From: a virus
IMG/VR virus record: IMGVR_UViG_3300048925_000651
Span: 1 to 64,000 of that record
Length of the DNA: 64,000 nucleotides
Reading direction: 5' to 3' (one strand)
Under the pieces are notes generated by a model. The model saw nothing but the letters and a program-made list of their open reading frames with translations. It searched no databases and had not been told where the DNA came from. Shown here in pieces: positions 17,303-24,893 of the stretch; the first letter of the stretch is position 1, and each line of letters starts with the position of its first letter. The position numbers were made by a program, and so were the translations under genes.

Positions 17303-17896
17303 ATGGCAACCACTTCCCGCGGGATTCCGCTCGCTGACGGCGACACGATCGTTAACCCGATCCAGACGCCGCTCAATGCGATGGCGAATGCCCTGGACAC
17401 TGCCCTCGGCAACCTCGTCACCGAGCTGGGCCCCGCGATCGGGTGGCGCCGCGCTGGCACGAACGCCGATCGACTCGCTCTCGCCGCACCGGCGCTGGCC
17501 CGTGGAGTGCAGTTCTACTGCACCGACACCGACCGCGAGTGGGAATACAGCGGCTCCGCCTGGTACTGCACGCGGATGCCGTTCACAGACCTGAGCTACG
17601 CAACTGGCTGGAGCACCGTCGCCAATGCCCCGGGGGCCTACGTCCGCATCCGAGGCGGCATCGTCACCATCGGAGGCCGAGTCAGCGGCACCGGCACCGC
17701 TGGGACCACCATCGCGACCCTCCCCGCCGAAGCACGCCCCGCAAAGGAGCTGACCTTCCAGGTCTACGTCGACTCAGTCAGCGCATGGGGCGCCATGCGC
17801 ATCGGCACCGATGGCGCCATCGCCTTCTACAGCAAGACCACCCCGCTCTCCGATGTGCGACTCGACGGAGCCCCCTCCTGGTCGGTGTCCTCGTGA
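17303..17896 (+). CDS. minor tail / fibre-tip protein
   Basis: 197 residues. MATTSRGIPLADGDTIVNPIQTPLNAMANALDT is the typical N-terminus of actinophage receptor-binding or fibre-tip proteins, and the C-terminal 100 residues are beta-rich. The start is placed at 17303, behind the TAGACT box. An in-frame upstream ATG at 17111 would run inside the preceding fibre gene and is rejected. Confidence 0.65.
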   Translation: MATTSRGIPLADGDTIVNPIQTPLNAMANALDTALGNLVTELGPAIGWRRAGTNADRLALAAPALARGVQFYCTDTDREWEYSGSAWYCTRMPFTDLSYATGWSTVANAPGAYVRIRGGIVTIGGRVSGTGTAGTTIATLPAEARPAKELTFQVYVDSVSAWGAMRIGTDGAIAFYSKTTPLSDVRLDGAPSWSVSS

Positions 17897-17924
17897 GCGC
17901 TTCCCCTGATCTGAACGGACGAGC

Positions 17925-18635
17925 ATGAAGTACGGCAACGGAGAGATCCCCCTTGAGGAGCTCGTGCTCCTCGCCTCAGGCACGAACGAGGACGGCTATT
18001 GGGAGCACCGGCTCTCCCCCGCCTCCGCAGCGCGCTGGGCGGCCCTCGTGCGCGACGTATGGCTCAACGAGGGCGTCGCGCTCTACATCTCTCCCGGCTG
18101 GAACGCCTACCGCCCACTCGCCGCGCAGATCCTCGCGAAGCAGAAGTATGGCCGCAATGCCGCCGCCCCTCGCTACTCGTCCCACGGCGGGTACTTCGAG
18201 GGACGCGACACTCTCGCGATCGACGTGGCCAACTGGGGCGATCTCGGCGCCGAGAAGTTCTTCGCGTACGCCCGCAAGCACGGCTTCATCGCCAACTACT
18301 TCGACGGCAGGAACGGCCGCCCGCTCGAACAGTGGCACATCATCGACCCCAATCCCTTCACCGGAGGCGCGGCGATCGCCGGCGGATCCTCCACATCCAT
18401 CACCCCTGTCCCCGAGGAGGACGACATGTCGACACTGTTTCTCATGACCACCGAGGCGCAGGCCGGCCAGGGTTACGCCAAGGGCATCCTGCGATGGCTG
18501 GTCAACTCCTGGCCGAAGGGCCGCCGCGAGATCACGACCGAGGAAGAGGCGCTCTACAAGTCCCTCAACTACAAGGCCATCGCCGGCCTGCAGCCGCTCG
18601 CTCGAGCTGAGATCTACCCGCTCACGAACGCCTGA
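17925..18635 (+). CDS. endolysin, M15-family peptidase
   Basis: 236 residues. Residues 55-140 are a VanY/DD-carboxypeptidase-like M15 peptidase domain: His87 in SSHGGYFEG, Asp100 in TLAIDVANW and His138 in EQWHI are the expected zinc ligands. The insertion between His87 and Asp100 is longer than in the classic SxHxxGxAxD motif. The C-terminal 80 residues after a short linker may be a wall-binding region. It cleaves peptide cross-links of host peptidoglycan. Holin-like genes follow immediately. Confidence 0.85.
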   Translation: MKYGNGEIPLEELVLLASGTNEDGYWEHRLSPASAARWAALVRDVWLNEGVALYISPGWNAYRPLAAQILAKQKYGRNAAAPRYSSHGGYFEGRDTLAIDVANWGDLGAEKFFAYARKHGFIANYFDGRNGRPLEQWHIIDPNPFTGGAAIAGGSSTSITPVPEEDDMSTLFLMTTEAQAGQGYAKGILRWLVNSWPKGRREITTEEEALYKSLNYKAIAGLQPLARAEIYPLTNA

Positions 18636-18669
18636 CGCCCGCCCCACTCCTTCACGCAGAGAGACCTTC

Positions 18670-19041
18670 ATGGCCGCCGACGAGATCCCACCCTGGGTTG
18701 AGTTCGTGCTCGCCCAGGTGAGCAAGCAGTTCGACGGCGTCAACGCGCGCCTCGACAGTCTCGTCACCCGCGACGCGTTCACCGAGGAGCAGAAGCGCGT
18801 CAACGAGAAGTTCGACTCGCACGGCAGGGAAATCTCGTCGCTCAGGGCTGACCTAGCCGCTGAGGCCACGGCGCGAGCTGCAGAGCGTCTCGAGTCGGCG
18901 AACAAGGCGGCGGCGGACGCTCAGGCAAACCAGCGCACGGCCCGTCAGACCAATTGGCAATGGCTCGCTCTCATCGCGTCGCCCTTCATCGGCGGATTTG
19001 CCCTCTGGATTCTCAACGGCGGATTGGCGGCGACTCCGTGA
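18670..19041 (+). CDS. holin-like protein: coiled coil with C-terminal membrane segment
   Basis: 123 residues. Residues 10-90 are a long charged coiled coil ([21 protein letters not shown]), and residues 96-118 ([21 protein letters not shown]) are one membrane span. A single-span, coiled-coil protein directly after the endolysin is typical of actinophage holin or antiholin-type lysis proteins. Exact role inferred. Confidence 0.65.
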   Translation: MAADEIPPWVEFVLAQVSKQFDGVNARLDSLVTRDAFTEEQKRVNEKFDSHGREISSLRADLAAEATARAAERLESANKAAADAQANQRTARQTNWQWLALIASPFIGGFALWILNGGLAATP

Positions 19042-19802
19042 CCGAAGAGCCCTTCGTTCCCACTCCCGGGGCGATCATCCCCGTCGAACAACCGCCGGCG
19101 CCTCGTCGTCAGTGGGTGCTCATGGCCACCATCACGGTGTTCGGAGTTCTGGCACTCGTCCTCGGAGGCGGCTGGATCTCGAACCTCGTGCAGCGCAACG
19201 AGCACCTCAACCAGCAGGTCTCCCAGATCTACGACGACCTGCACGCCTCCGAGCAGAACGCGCAACGGCTCTACGACCAGCTCCTTGAACTCGGCGAAGC
19301 GCCAGAAGGCGTCGACCCTGCAACGATCACCGGCCCGGCCGGCGCGCGCGGGGAAGCCGGTCGCCCACCGACCGCCGCGGAGATCGCGGATGCTGTGAGC
19401 GCATTCTGTGCCGCACGCGGAGACTGCCGCGGCCCGGTCGGTGCAGTCGGCCCGGCAGGCGTGGCCGGTGCTGCAGGTGAGGACGGCGCTCCCGGCCCTT
19501 CTGGTCCGAGCGGACGCGACGGCCTCAACGGAACCACGGGCCCCGCAGGTCCAGCAGGACCACCTGGCGCCGACGGAGCTGCTGGCCCGGCCGGCCCTGT
19601 GGGGCCAGCTGGCGAGCCAGGCGCCACGGGCCCGCAGGGTGCCCCTGGACCCCAGGGCGAGCCGGGACCCACAGGCCCGCAAGGACCCGCCGGCCCGGCC
19701 TGCAGCGACGGCTACACGCTCCGTCAGGTGACCGTCCTGCTTCAGGACCCCGAAACCGGCGAGTCTCAGCCGACTCTCGCCGAGGTGTGCCTGCCCGCCT
19801 GA
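19038..19802 (+). CDS. membrane-anchored collagen-like protein
   Basis: 254 residues from GTG overlapping the previous stop. It has a cytoplasmic-type N-terminus, a membrane span at residues 26-46, a coiled coil at 48-86, then about 30 Gly-X-Y collagen triplets at roughly 131-225, and a small globular tail with [10 protein letters not shown] and EVCLPA cysteines. Collagen repeats are common in phage fibres. Here the transmembrane anchor and the position behind holin-like and endolysin genes suggest a cell-envelope or lysis role instead. Confidence 0.7.
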   Translation: MTEEPFVPTPGAIIPVEQPPAPRRQWVLMATITVFGVLALVLGGGWISNLVQRNEHLNQQVSQIYDDLHASEQNAQRLYDQLLELGEAPEGVDPATITGPAGARGEAGRPPTAAEIADAVSAFCAARGDCRGPVGAVGPAGVAGAAGEDGAPGPSGPSGRDGLNGTTGPAGPAGPPGADGAAGPAGPVGPAGEPGATGPQGAPGPQGEPGPTGPQGPAGPACSDGYTLRQVTVLLQDPETGESQPTLAEVCLPA

Positions 19803-19821
19803 CGGACGCACACCACCCGAT

Positions 19822-19833
19822 TTAGCTAGCAAA
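19822..19833. promoter_or_regulatory. dispersed 12-bp operator (variant)
   Basis: TTAGCTAGCAAA overlaps the AAAGGAG ribosome site of the metallophosphoesterase gene. Confidence 0.65.
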
Positions 19834-19842
19834 GGAGAGAGC

Positions 19843-21093
19843 GTGGCTAGGTCACCCCTCAGAGATAACCCGGACTTCCTCGCCGACTGCGCGTCGACCA
19901 TGCGCAAGAAGGACATCGTCGAGAAGTGGGAGTGCTCCTCCGGCCTCGTCGTCGACGTGCGCCGAGAGCTCAACGGCCCCATCGACACGGCGCGTACCTC
20001 CCTGAAGGCGGGCGAGTCCGACGATGTGCAGGACGGCCCGGACGGCAAGGTCTTCAACTTCGTACGCCATCGCCCGATCACGCTCGAGGACGCGCGACAG
20101 TGGATCCGCTCGAGCGGTGACGATCCCGACCTCTTCCACATCTCTCTGCGCACGATCGCCTACGGTGGTGACCGGTCCTCCAACCGCATGTCAGCCTGGC
20201 CGAAGACGGGGAAGGCACTCGTGGAGTCCCTCAAGCTCGAGCAGCTGTACGCGGCCGCCGAGCGCCACACTCCCGCGCGTCCCACGCCGTCCGGCGACCG
20301 GGGCACGGTCACCGCACTGTGCGACTGGCAGGTCGGAAAGACCGGTCGCCGCGGGGGAACCCCCGAGCTCCTCCAGCGACTCGCTGAGAGCCGCGAGCGT
20401 GCAGCGCTCGAGTACGAGCGACGGGCACCTGCCCGCATCCTGCTCGCGGATGGCGGCGACGGCATCGAGAATTTCGAGTCCGGCGGCAACCCGATGTTCA
20501 CCAACGATCTGAGCCTCCCGGACCAGCTCGACTGCTACGCGACAGAACTGTTCAAGTGGGTCGAGCTGGCCGCCCGGTTCGCCCCCGTCGACGTGATGGT
20601 CGTCTCCTCGAATCACAGCAGTTGGCGCCGCGGGAAGCAGGTGCTCGGCAAGCCGAGCGACGACTTCGGGATCTTCGTGCACAAGCAGGTCGAGAAGCTC
20701 GCGCAGCGCGCCGGCATCGACGCAACCTGGCACTACCCCGACGAGTGGGACGAGTCGGTGTGCGTGGATCTCCTCGGCACGCCCATCGGCCTCGTGCATG
20801 GATCTCAGTTCGGCCCCGGCGGCGCGATCGGCTGGTGGGAGAAGCAGGCGTTTGGCAGCCAGGCCATCACGCGCGCGGACATCCTCGTCACCGCGCACTA
20901 CCACACGTACGGCGCGGGCGTCGCAGGCATCAACCCGTTTAGCGGCCGCGAGCGCATGTGGCTCGGCGCCCCCACCATGGACAACGGCTCCGATCACTAC
21001 CGCCACACCGCAGGGCGCGACTCGCTGCCCGGCACGCTCATCTTCGACGTGGCGCCGAGCGGCTTCGACATCTCGAGCCTCAACATCATCTGA
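19843..21093 (+). CDS. HTH-metallophosphoesterase fusion protein
   Basis: 416 residues from GTG. Residues 18-42 form an HTH-like segment (MRKKDIVEKWECSSGLVVDVRR). Residues 155-400 carry calcineurin-like phosphoesterase motifs: CDWQVGK, LLADGGDGIE, SSNHSSWRRG, VHGSQFGPGG and VTAHYHTYG, providing Asp/Asn/His metal ligands. Such genes lie near the lysis or terminase regions of many actinophages; substrate unknown (nucleic acid or nucleotide phosphodiesterase). An operator overlaps the ribosome site. Confidence 0.75.
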   Translation: MARSPLRDNPDFLADCASTMRKKDIVEKWECSSGLVVDVRRELNGPIDTARTSLKAGESDDVQDGPDGKVFNFVRHRPITLEDARQWIRSSGDDPDLFHISLRTIAYGGDRSSNRMSAWPKTGKALVESLKLEQLYAAAERHTPARPTPSGDRGTVTALCDWQVGKTGRRGGTPELLQRLAESRERAALEYERRAPARILLADGGDGIENFESGGNPMFTNDLSLPDQLDCYATELFKWVELAARFAPVDVMVVSSNHSSWRRGKQVLGKPSDDFGIFVHKQVEKLAQRAGIDATWHYPDEWDESVCVDLLGTPIGLVHGSQFGPGGAIGWWEKQAFGSQAITRADILVTAHYHTYGAGVAGINPFSGRERMWLGAPTMDNGSDHYRHTAGRDSLPGTLIFDVAPSGFDISSLNII

Positions 21094-21103
21094 GCGACAG
21101 GCT

Positions 21104-21109
21104 TAGACT
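21104..21109 (+). promoter_or_regulatory. late promoter (-10 TAGACT)
   Basis: CTTAGACTTCGCCGCC follows the phosphoesterase stop. The next ATG is at 21145 behind AAGGAGG, so this copy would drive a leadered mRNA. Confidence 0.5.
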
Positions 21110-21144
21110 TCGCCGCCACAACGACCTTGAAGGAGGCTCCCCCG

Positions 21145-21435
21145 ATGGCAGAGCAGTCCACCCAGAGCGCGCACCCCTGGCGCGCCTCCGTCCGAACGGC
21201 AGCCGCCGTCGGCATCGCGGCTCTTGCCGCTCTCGCCGCGATCGGCCCCGAGCTGGTGAACTTCGTCGCCGAGCAGTTCCCGGGCTCGCCCGCCGCGGGG
21301 ATCGTCGCCGCCGGCTCCGGCTTCATCGTCGGCCTGTCGCTGCTCGTGAACCGCATCGCGCTCCTGGCGCCGGTGGCGAGCTTCCTGCAGAGCATCGGGC
21401 TCGGCCCGACGCCCAAGACCGGAGGTGACGACTGA
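21145..21435 (+). CDS. small membrane protein, holin candidate
   Basis: 96 residues with two or three hydrophobic segments: residues 18-38 (AAAVGIAALAALAAIG), 49-69 (AAGIVAAGSGFIVGLSLLV) and 70-85. Short charged ends. The ATG lies behind GAAGGAGG; an upstream TTG is discounted. Two-span small membrane proteins at the end of a lysis arm are usually holins. Last gene of the rightward arm. Confidence 0.7.
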   Translation: MAEQSTQSAHPWRASVRTAAAVGIAALAALAAIGPELVNFVAEQFPGSPAAGIVAAGSGFIVGLSLLVNRIALLAPVASFLQSIGLGPTPKTGGDD

Positions 21436-21439
21436 CGCC

Positions 21440-21478
21440 CCTCTCAGGATCAGCTAGCTAAACGCCGGCCCTGAGAGG
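21440..21478. repeat. inverted repeat enclosing an operator
   Basis: CCTCTCAGG (21440-21448) and CCTGAGAGG (21470-21478) form a 9-bp stem whose loop contains the dispersed operator at 21450-21461. Confidence 0.6.
21450..21461. promoter_or_regulatory. dispersed 12-bp operator (variant)
   Basis: TCAGCTAGCTAA in the loop of the preceding inverted repeat, between the last rightward late gene and the bidirectional terminator. Confidence 0.65.
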
Positions 21479-21494
21479 AGCGTGGTCCGCATCT

Positions 21495-21547
21495 GCAAAT
21501 AAGCCCCTGGCTTATAGATCGAAAAGATCAGCCAGGGGCTTATTTGC
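21495..21547. terminator. strong bidirectional terminator
   Basis: A perfect 18-bp inverted repeat (21495-21512 with 21530-21547), with an inner GATC/GATC stem-loop, lies between convergent arms. The stem begins with GCAAATAA, so each strand ends in a short AT-rich tract, consistent with termination in both directions. Confidence 0.9.
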
Positions 21548-21556
21548 GCGCACGGG

Positions 21557-21763
21557 TCAGTTGCGCACAGCCTCGACAACGTAGTGCTGCGACTCCGGAA
21601 GCGGGAACGCTTGCTCGGCGATCGTCAATGCTTCTTCGACCGAGTTTGCGCGGACGACGGGGTGAGGTTCTCGCCCCGAGAAGATATTCATGACGCCCGG
21701 ATTCGACGCCGGCCGCAGTGTGTAGACGAAGAGCTTCGCTCCGCAGGAGCACGACGCGGTCAC
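21557..21763 (-). CDS. hypothetical small CxC protein
   Basis: 68 residues. The GTG at 21763 lies just inside the end of the upstream gene's ribosome site GGGAGGGG and is preferred to the earlier in-frame GTG. It begins MTASCSCGAKLFVYT; the CSC pair and a central beta-helix pattern are visible. It is the last gene of the leftward arm, ending ten bases before the terminator. Function unknown. Confidence 0.65.
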   Translation of the reverse strand: MTASCSCGAKLFVYTLRPASNPGVMNIFSGREPHPVVRANSVEEALTIAEQAFPLPESQHYVVEAVRN

Positions 21764-21765
21764 GG

Positions 21766-22275
21766 CTACCCCTCCCGCCGCGGCGGCCACAAACGCCTCA
21801 TCGTCGGCGCATGCCGGCGCGCGCGCAGCGAGACTGCAATGTGCGTAATCGCATCGTTTGAGTCGTCATTGCCCGTCCCCGCCTTGAACAAGCCGTGCTC
21901 CTCGAGGAAGTCGAAGCGCACCCGCTGGCGCTGCACCTTCGTCCTCGCGCTCGGCGGGTAACCGGTCAGGCGGCCCTTGTCGAAGCGGTTCTGCTCGATG
22001 AGGGGGATGTGCAGCTGCCGAGCCCACCAGGCGAGCACTCCTTCGATCGGGATGCCGGAGAAGTCAGCACCATCCGCACTCTCGTCGTAGAGGAACTTCT
22101 CGTAGACGATCTCCGACGGCGCCTCGCAGACGCCGCTCTCCAGCCAGTCGAGGAAGCCGTCGACGCCGCGGTGGATCTGCCAGCGATCGAGGACCTGCAT
22201 GGGGGTGGTGGCGTCGTAGTACGCCAGCGCGGCGCCCGTCTCCAGGCCCGGGTCGACGCCGAGGATGAGGGTCAC
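21766..22275 (-). CDS. RuvC-like Holliday junction resolvase
   Basis: 169 residues from GTG. RNase H-fold motifs: LGVDPGLETG (Asp8), VYEKF (Glu59) and NDDSNDAITH (Asp138/Asp141) supply the four acidic metal ligands of RuvC-type resolvases. It resolves branched DNA before packaging or during recombination. It sits at the distal end of the recombination and replication operon with Sak4-like and Cas4-like genes, which supports the role. Confidence 0.85.
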   Translation of the reverse strand: MTLILGVDPGLETGAALAYYDATTPMQVLDRWQIHRGVDGFLDWLESGVCEAPSEIVYEKFLYDESADGADFSGIPIEGVLAWWARQLHIPLIEQNRFDKGRLTGYPPSARTKVQRQRVRFDFLEEHGLFKAGTGNDDSNDAITHIAVSLRARRHAPTMRRLWPPRREG

Positions 22276-22649
22276 GATTCCTCCTCGAGCAGCTCGATGC
22301 CATAGTTGGCGCCGCGCTTCACTGCGATCCAGGTTCCCGTGACGACGCCGTGGTCGAGGGTGACCTTCGAGAGCATGTCAGTGAGGCCCTGGCCGAAGAA
22401 GGGGTACTCGGTGCCATCGGTGCCGACGAACCAGAAGCGGGCGGCGCTACGGCCACGCTCCAGGCGGTCCAGACGGAGGGTGTCGGCGAAGGGCTCGTTG
22501 GGGCGCCACTCGACCTTCTTGTCGTAGTCGCTCGCCCATTCGAGCAGGCGTGCTCGCTCCTCCCATCGGAAGTCCGCATCTCCAAAGTGGCCTACGCCGA
22601 CCCGGCGAGTGCCGAACGGGACGAGCTTGAGGCTGTTCTTCTTCGCCAT
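22272..22649 (-). CDS. hypothetical protein
   Basis: 125 residues starting MAKKNSLKLV at an ATG that overlaps the previous stop (TGATG); the longer upstream frame lies inside that gene. Mixed alpha/beta, with RFWFVGTDGTEYPFFGQGLTDML as the most striking segment. No family recognised. Co-transcribed with replication genes. Confidence 0.7.
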   Translation of the reverse strand: MAKKNSLKLVPFGTRRVGVGHFGDADFRWEERARLLEWASDYDKKVEWRPNEPFADTLRLDRLERGRSAARFWFVGTDGTEYPFFGQGLTDMLSKVTLDHGVVTGTWIAVKRGANYGIELLEEES

Positions 22650-23155
22650 CACGCCACCGCCTTCACGGGCACCGCGCGCGAGGGGTCCTTCTGCACACGG
22701 ATCTCGCGCCACGCGCGGAGGCTGAGTTCGCCCGTTGGGAACGGGATGATGATCTCGTCCAGCAGCTTGTCCTCTGGGCCGCCGGCGAGCTCATCGAGAA
22801 GCGTGTGCAGGTGCTCCTTCCACATCGACACACGGAGCGCGTTGTAGCCCTCCATCCAGGTGACACGCTTCTCGGTCACGTCGATCACTCCGAGGAGGTG
22901 GCGTCGGAAGGCGACCGTCTTGCGGTAGACCTCTGCGGGGCAGTTGGGGTCCTCGGCGCGCTGGGCGATCACGCTGTCGATGTACCAGAGCTGCTCGATC
23001 AGGGCAGTCAGGGTCCTGCGGATCACCGCGGGATCTTGGAAGGGGCTGCGGTGGCGGCCGGTGAAGCGGAGGTCGTCGGTCACGACCTCCTGGAAGTCGT
23101 CGTCGCTCATTGCGACCAGTTCCTCGGCGGTGTAGTCGGCGGTGCTTTCAGTCAT
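22649..23155 (-). CDS. hypothetical helical protein
   Basis: 168 residues, largely helical and acidic at the N-terminus (YTAEELVAMSDDDFQEVV), with a regular helix bundle pattern (VIRRTLTALIEQLWYIDSVI). Lies in the replication operon; function unknown. Confidence 0.7.
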   Translation of the reverse strand: MTESTADYTAEELVAMSDDDFQEVVTDDLRFTGRHRSPFQDPAVIRRTLTALIEQLWYIDSVIAQRAEDPNCPAEVYRKTVAFRRHLLGVIDVTEKRVTWMEGYNALRVSMWKEHLHTLLDELAGGPEDKLLDEIIIPFPTGELSLRAWREIRVQKDPSRAVPVKAVA

Positions 23156-23306
23156 TTTCGTTCCTTTCGATGGGGTCTTCGAGTGCTTTCATTCGGACGT
23201 AAGTCGCGGTGGGGAGGTTGTGGAGGGCGGCGTGCTGTTCGATGACACGCTTCTGCTCGCGAGTGACCTCGATGTTGATGAGCACCTTGCCTTTGGAGAT
23301 CGTCAT
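23148..23306 (-). CDS. small ribbon-helix-helix-like protein
   Basis: 52 residues. KVLINIEVTREQKRVIEQ followed by HAALHNLPTATYVRMKAL has the strand-helix-helix pattern of Arc/MetJ-type regulators. ATG 23306 overlaps the end of the upstream gene, and its stop overlaps the start of the downstream one. Likely a DNA-binding autoregulator or antitoxin-like protein. Confidence 0.65.
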   Translation of the reverse strand: MTISKGKVLINIEVTREQKRVIEQHAALHNLPTATYVRMKALEDPIERNEND

Positions 23307-24103
23307 GCCGCCCACTCCTGGCCGGCGAGAAGGGCGGCGTCGGATGGCGGCTGCGGCGTAGCTTCCGGCTCAGTTGCCGGCCCCTTCCTCTTCGGCGTCA
23401 TGCGCTTCGCATCGGGCGCGAGGAGAGCGAGCCACTCATCCACCCAGAGCGAGAAGTCGCCGCCGACCTGGAAGATGTGGTCGTGCACGATGCGAGTGGT
23501 GCCGTCGTTGACCCGACGGTTCATCGCCATGCCCTCTTGGATGCGGCGCTCCTCGGTCCAGTTGAGCTCCTTGGCGCGGTTCTTGTCGACGGTGTAGTCG
23601 ACCTCGTTGGGCCGCACGATGCCGACAGGGTCGGCCACGCGCGCGACCTGGAAGGCCGCTGTGGAGCCTTCCGCACCCTTACCCATGTAGGAAGCTCGGA
23701 AGCCGAGAGCGTGCTCTGGGTGGCGCGCCTCGACCGTGTAGCGGCGTGCCACGTACCCCTCGTAGCGCACGTCGCCCGCGCTGTACGTCTTCTTGTTGCC
23801 CTCCTTGGAGTCAGCCAGGTAGAGCACGGGTGAAACGTCGCCGACTGTGAGCCACGCCTGCACCTCGAGGCCGAGGGCGACGGCGGCGTTGAATGCCTTC
23901 TTGGGGGATACGCCGAGCGCGCCAGCATCGATCTTGTGGTTGGGGATTGTGACCGTCGTCACACCGCCGACGACAGGCTCTTCCTCGTCGTCGATCGGAG
24001 CGCCTGCCTTCTCCGCGAGCCACGCTCGGCGCTGATCGGCGTACTCGCGCATGTATTCCTCGGCGGTGAGCCCCATGCGCGACGGCCGGAAGTCGAAGCT
24101 CAT
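23303..24103 (-). CDS. hypothetical protein of the replication operon
   Basis: 266 residues. A helical N-terminus (LTAEEYMREYADQRRAWLAEK), a beta-rich middle (VGGVTTVTIPNHKID; WLTVGDVSPVLYLADSK) and an acidic, Pro-rich C-terminal tail. The tail resembles that of ssDNA-interacting proteins, but no family is recognised. Both ends overlap neighbours by four bases or so. Confidence 0.65.
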   Translation of the reverse strand: MSFDFRPSRMGLTAEEYMREYADQRRAWLAEKAGAPIDDEEEPVVGGVTTVTIPNHKIDAGALGVSPKKAFNAAVALGLEVQAWLTVGDVSPVLYLADSKEGNKKTYSAGDVRYEGYVARRYTVEARHPEHALGFRASYMGKGAEGSTAAFQVARVADPVGIVRPNEVDYTVDKNRAKELNWTEERRIQEGMAMNRRVNDGTTRIVHDHIFQVGGDFSLWVDEWLALLAPDAKRMTPKRKGPATEPEATPQPPSDAALLAGQEWAA

Positions 24104-24501
24104 CGCCCGGGCCCTCCGAAGCCGTCCCCGCCGACCAGCTGGTCGAGTCGGTCAGGGAGGATCTCGTACGCGAGCTTCGTCCCCTCGCCGAACATCGCTT
24201 GCATCCACATCTCCTCCGTGAAGGAGCCTGCAGCGCCGGCGGGCGCGTTGAGCATGAAGTCGAGTGCGGCCTTGACGCTCTCGAGTCGCTCGACGTTCTC
24301 GGGACGGATGACGACGCTCTCGGTGTAGAAGGGCGCGGGCTCGCCGAAGCACAGCATCCGGCCAGGAGAACCGGGCACCGCCGGGACCACCTGCACCAGG
24401 TAGGGCAGGCCGAGCTCCGCCTTCGCCTGGCGCAGCACGGTCTCCTGCGCCGCCGTCAGTGGGTACGGGTGGACGGGGAGGGGGCGAACGTCGGCGCTCA
24501 T
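24100..24501 (-). CDS. hypothetical protein
   Basis: 133 residues from ATG 24501, which overlaps the preceding stop (ATGA); a longer open frame upstream is inside that gene. Residues 15-60 include a helix and beta strand pair (PYLVQVVPAVPGSPGRMLCFG), and the C-terminus is Gly-rich. Function unknown. Confidence 0.65.
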   Translation of the reverse strand: MSADVRPLPVHPYPLTAAQETVLRQAKAELGLPYLVQVVPAVPGSPGRMLCFGEPAPFYTESVVIRPENVERLESVKAALDFMLNAPAGAAGSFTEEMWMQAMFGEGTKLAYEILPDRLDQLVGGDGFGGPGR

Positions 24502-24893
24502 GCTGCAGCTCCTTCGCTGGCGCGGCGCACGCGCCACTTGACACTGGACCAGGGCTGACCGAGGAGGCGGGCGAGGAAGCCGCTGCTGGTGCCCTGCTTG
24601 ACGATGTGCGCGGTCAGGCGCGGGTTGGTCTCCCGCGCATCCTTCAGCGCGAACTCCTCGAGGATGAGCTCGAGAGTGTCGGGGTTGAAGCGGCCGCCGG
24701 TGTGGTCGGTCTTGTCGAACCTCTGACGGGCGTAGTGCTTCGAGACGCCGGCGATCTGGGTGATGTGCATGATCGACCACACGCCGTGCTCGACCAAGAG
24801 CTTCACGGCCTCGTCGCGCTGGAACTCGTCGAAGCCCGCGTTGCGCCTGTAGATGTCCAGGGCCTCCCGGACAGCCTTTCGGTTGTCAGCCAT
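24498..24893 (-). CDS. HTH DNA-binding protein
   Basis: 131 residues. Residues 28-65 (AVKLLVEHGVWSIMHITQIAGVSKHYARQRF) contain a convincing helix-turn-helix, and a second basic helical segment near the C-terminus includes SSVKWRVRRASEG. It lies between the primase and small replication genes. A regulator or replication accessory factor; one of several candidates to bind the dispersed 12-mers. Confidence 0.65.
   Translation of the reverse strand: MADNRKAVREALDIYRRNAGFDEFQRDEAVKLLVEHGVWSIMHITQIAGVSKHYARQRFDKTDHTGGRFNPDTLELILEEFALKDARETNPRLTAHIVKQGTSSGFLARLLGQPWSSVKWRVRRASEGAAA

Noticed and set aside
19271-19672. Collagen-like Gly-Pro repeat on the minus strand
   Set aside because: Reverse complement of the genuine Gly-X-Y repeat; GGC/GCC codons read as Gly/Ala/Pro on both strands.
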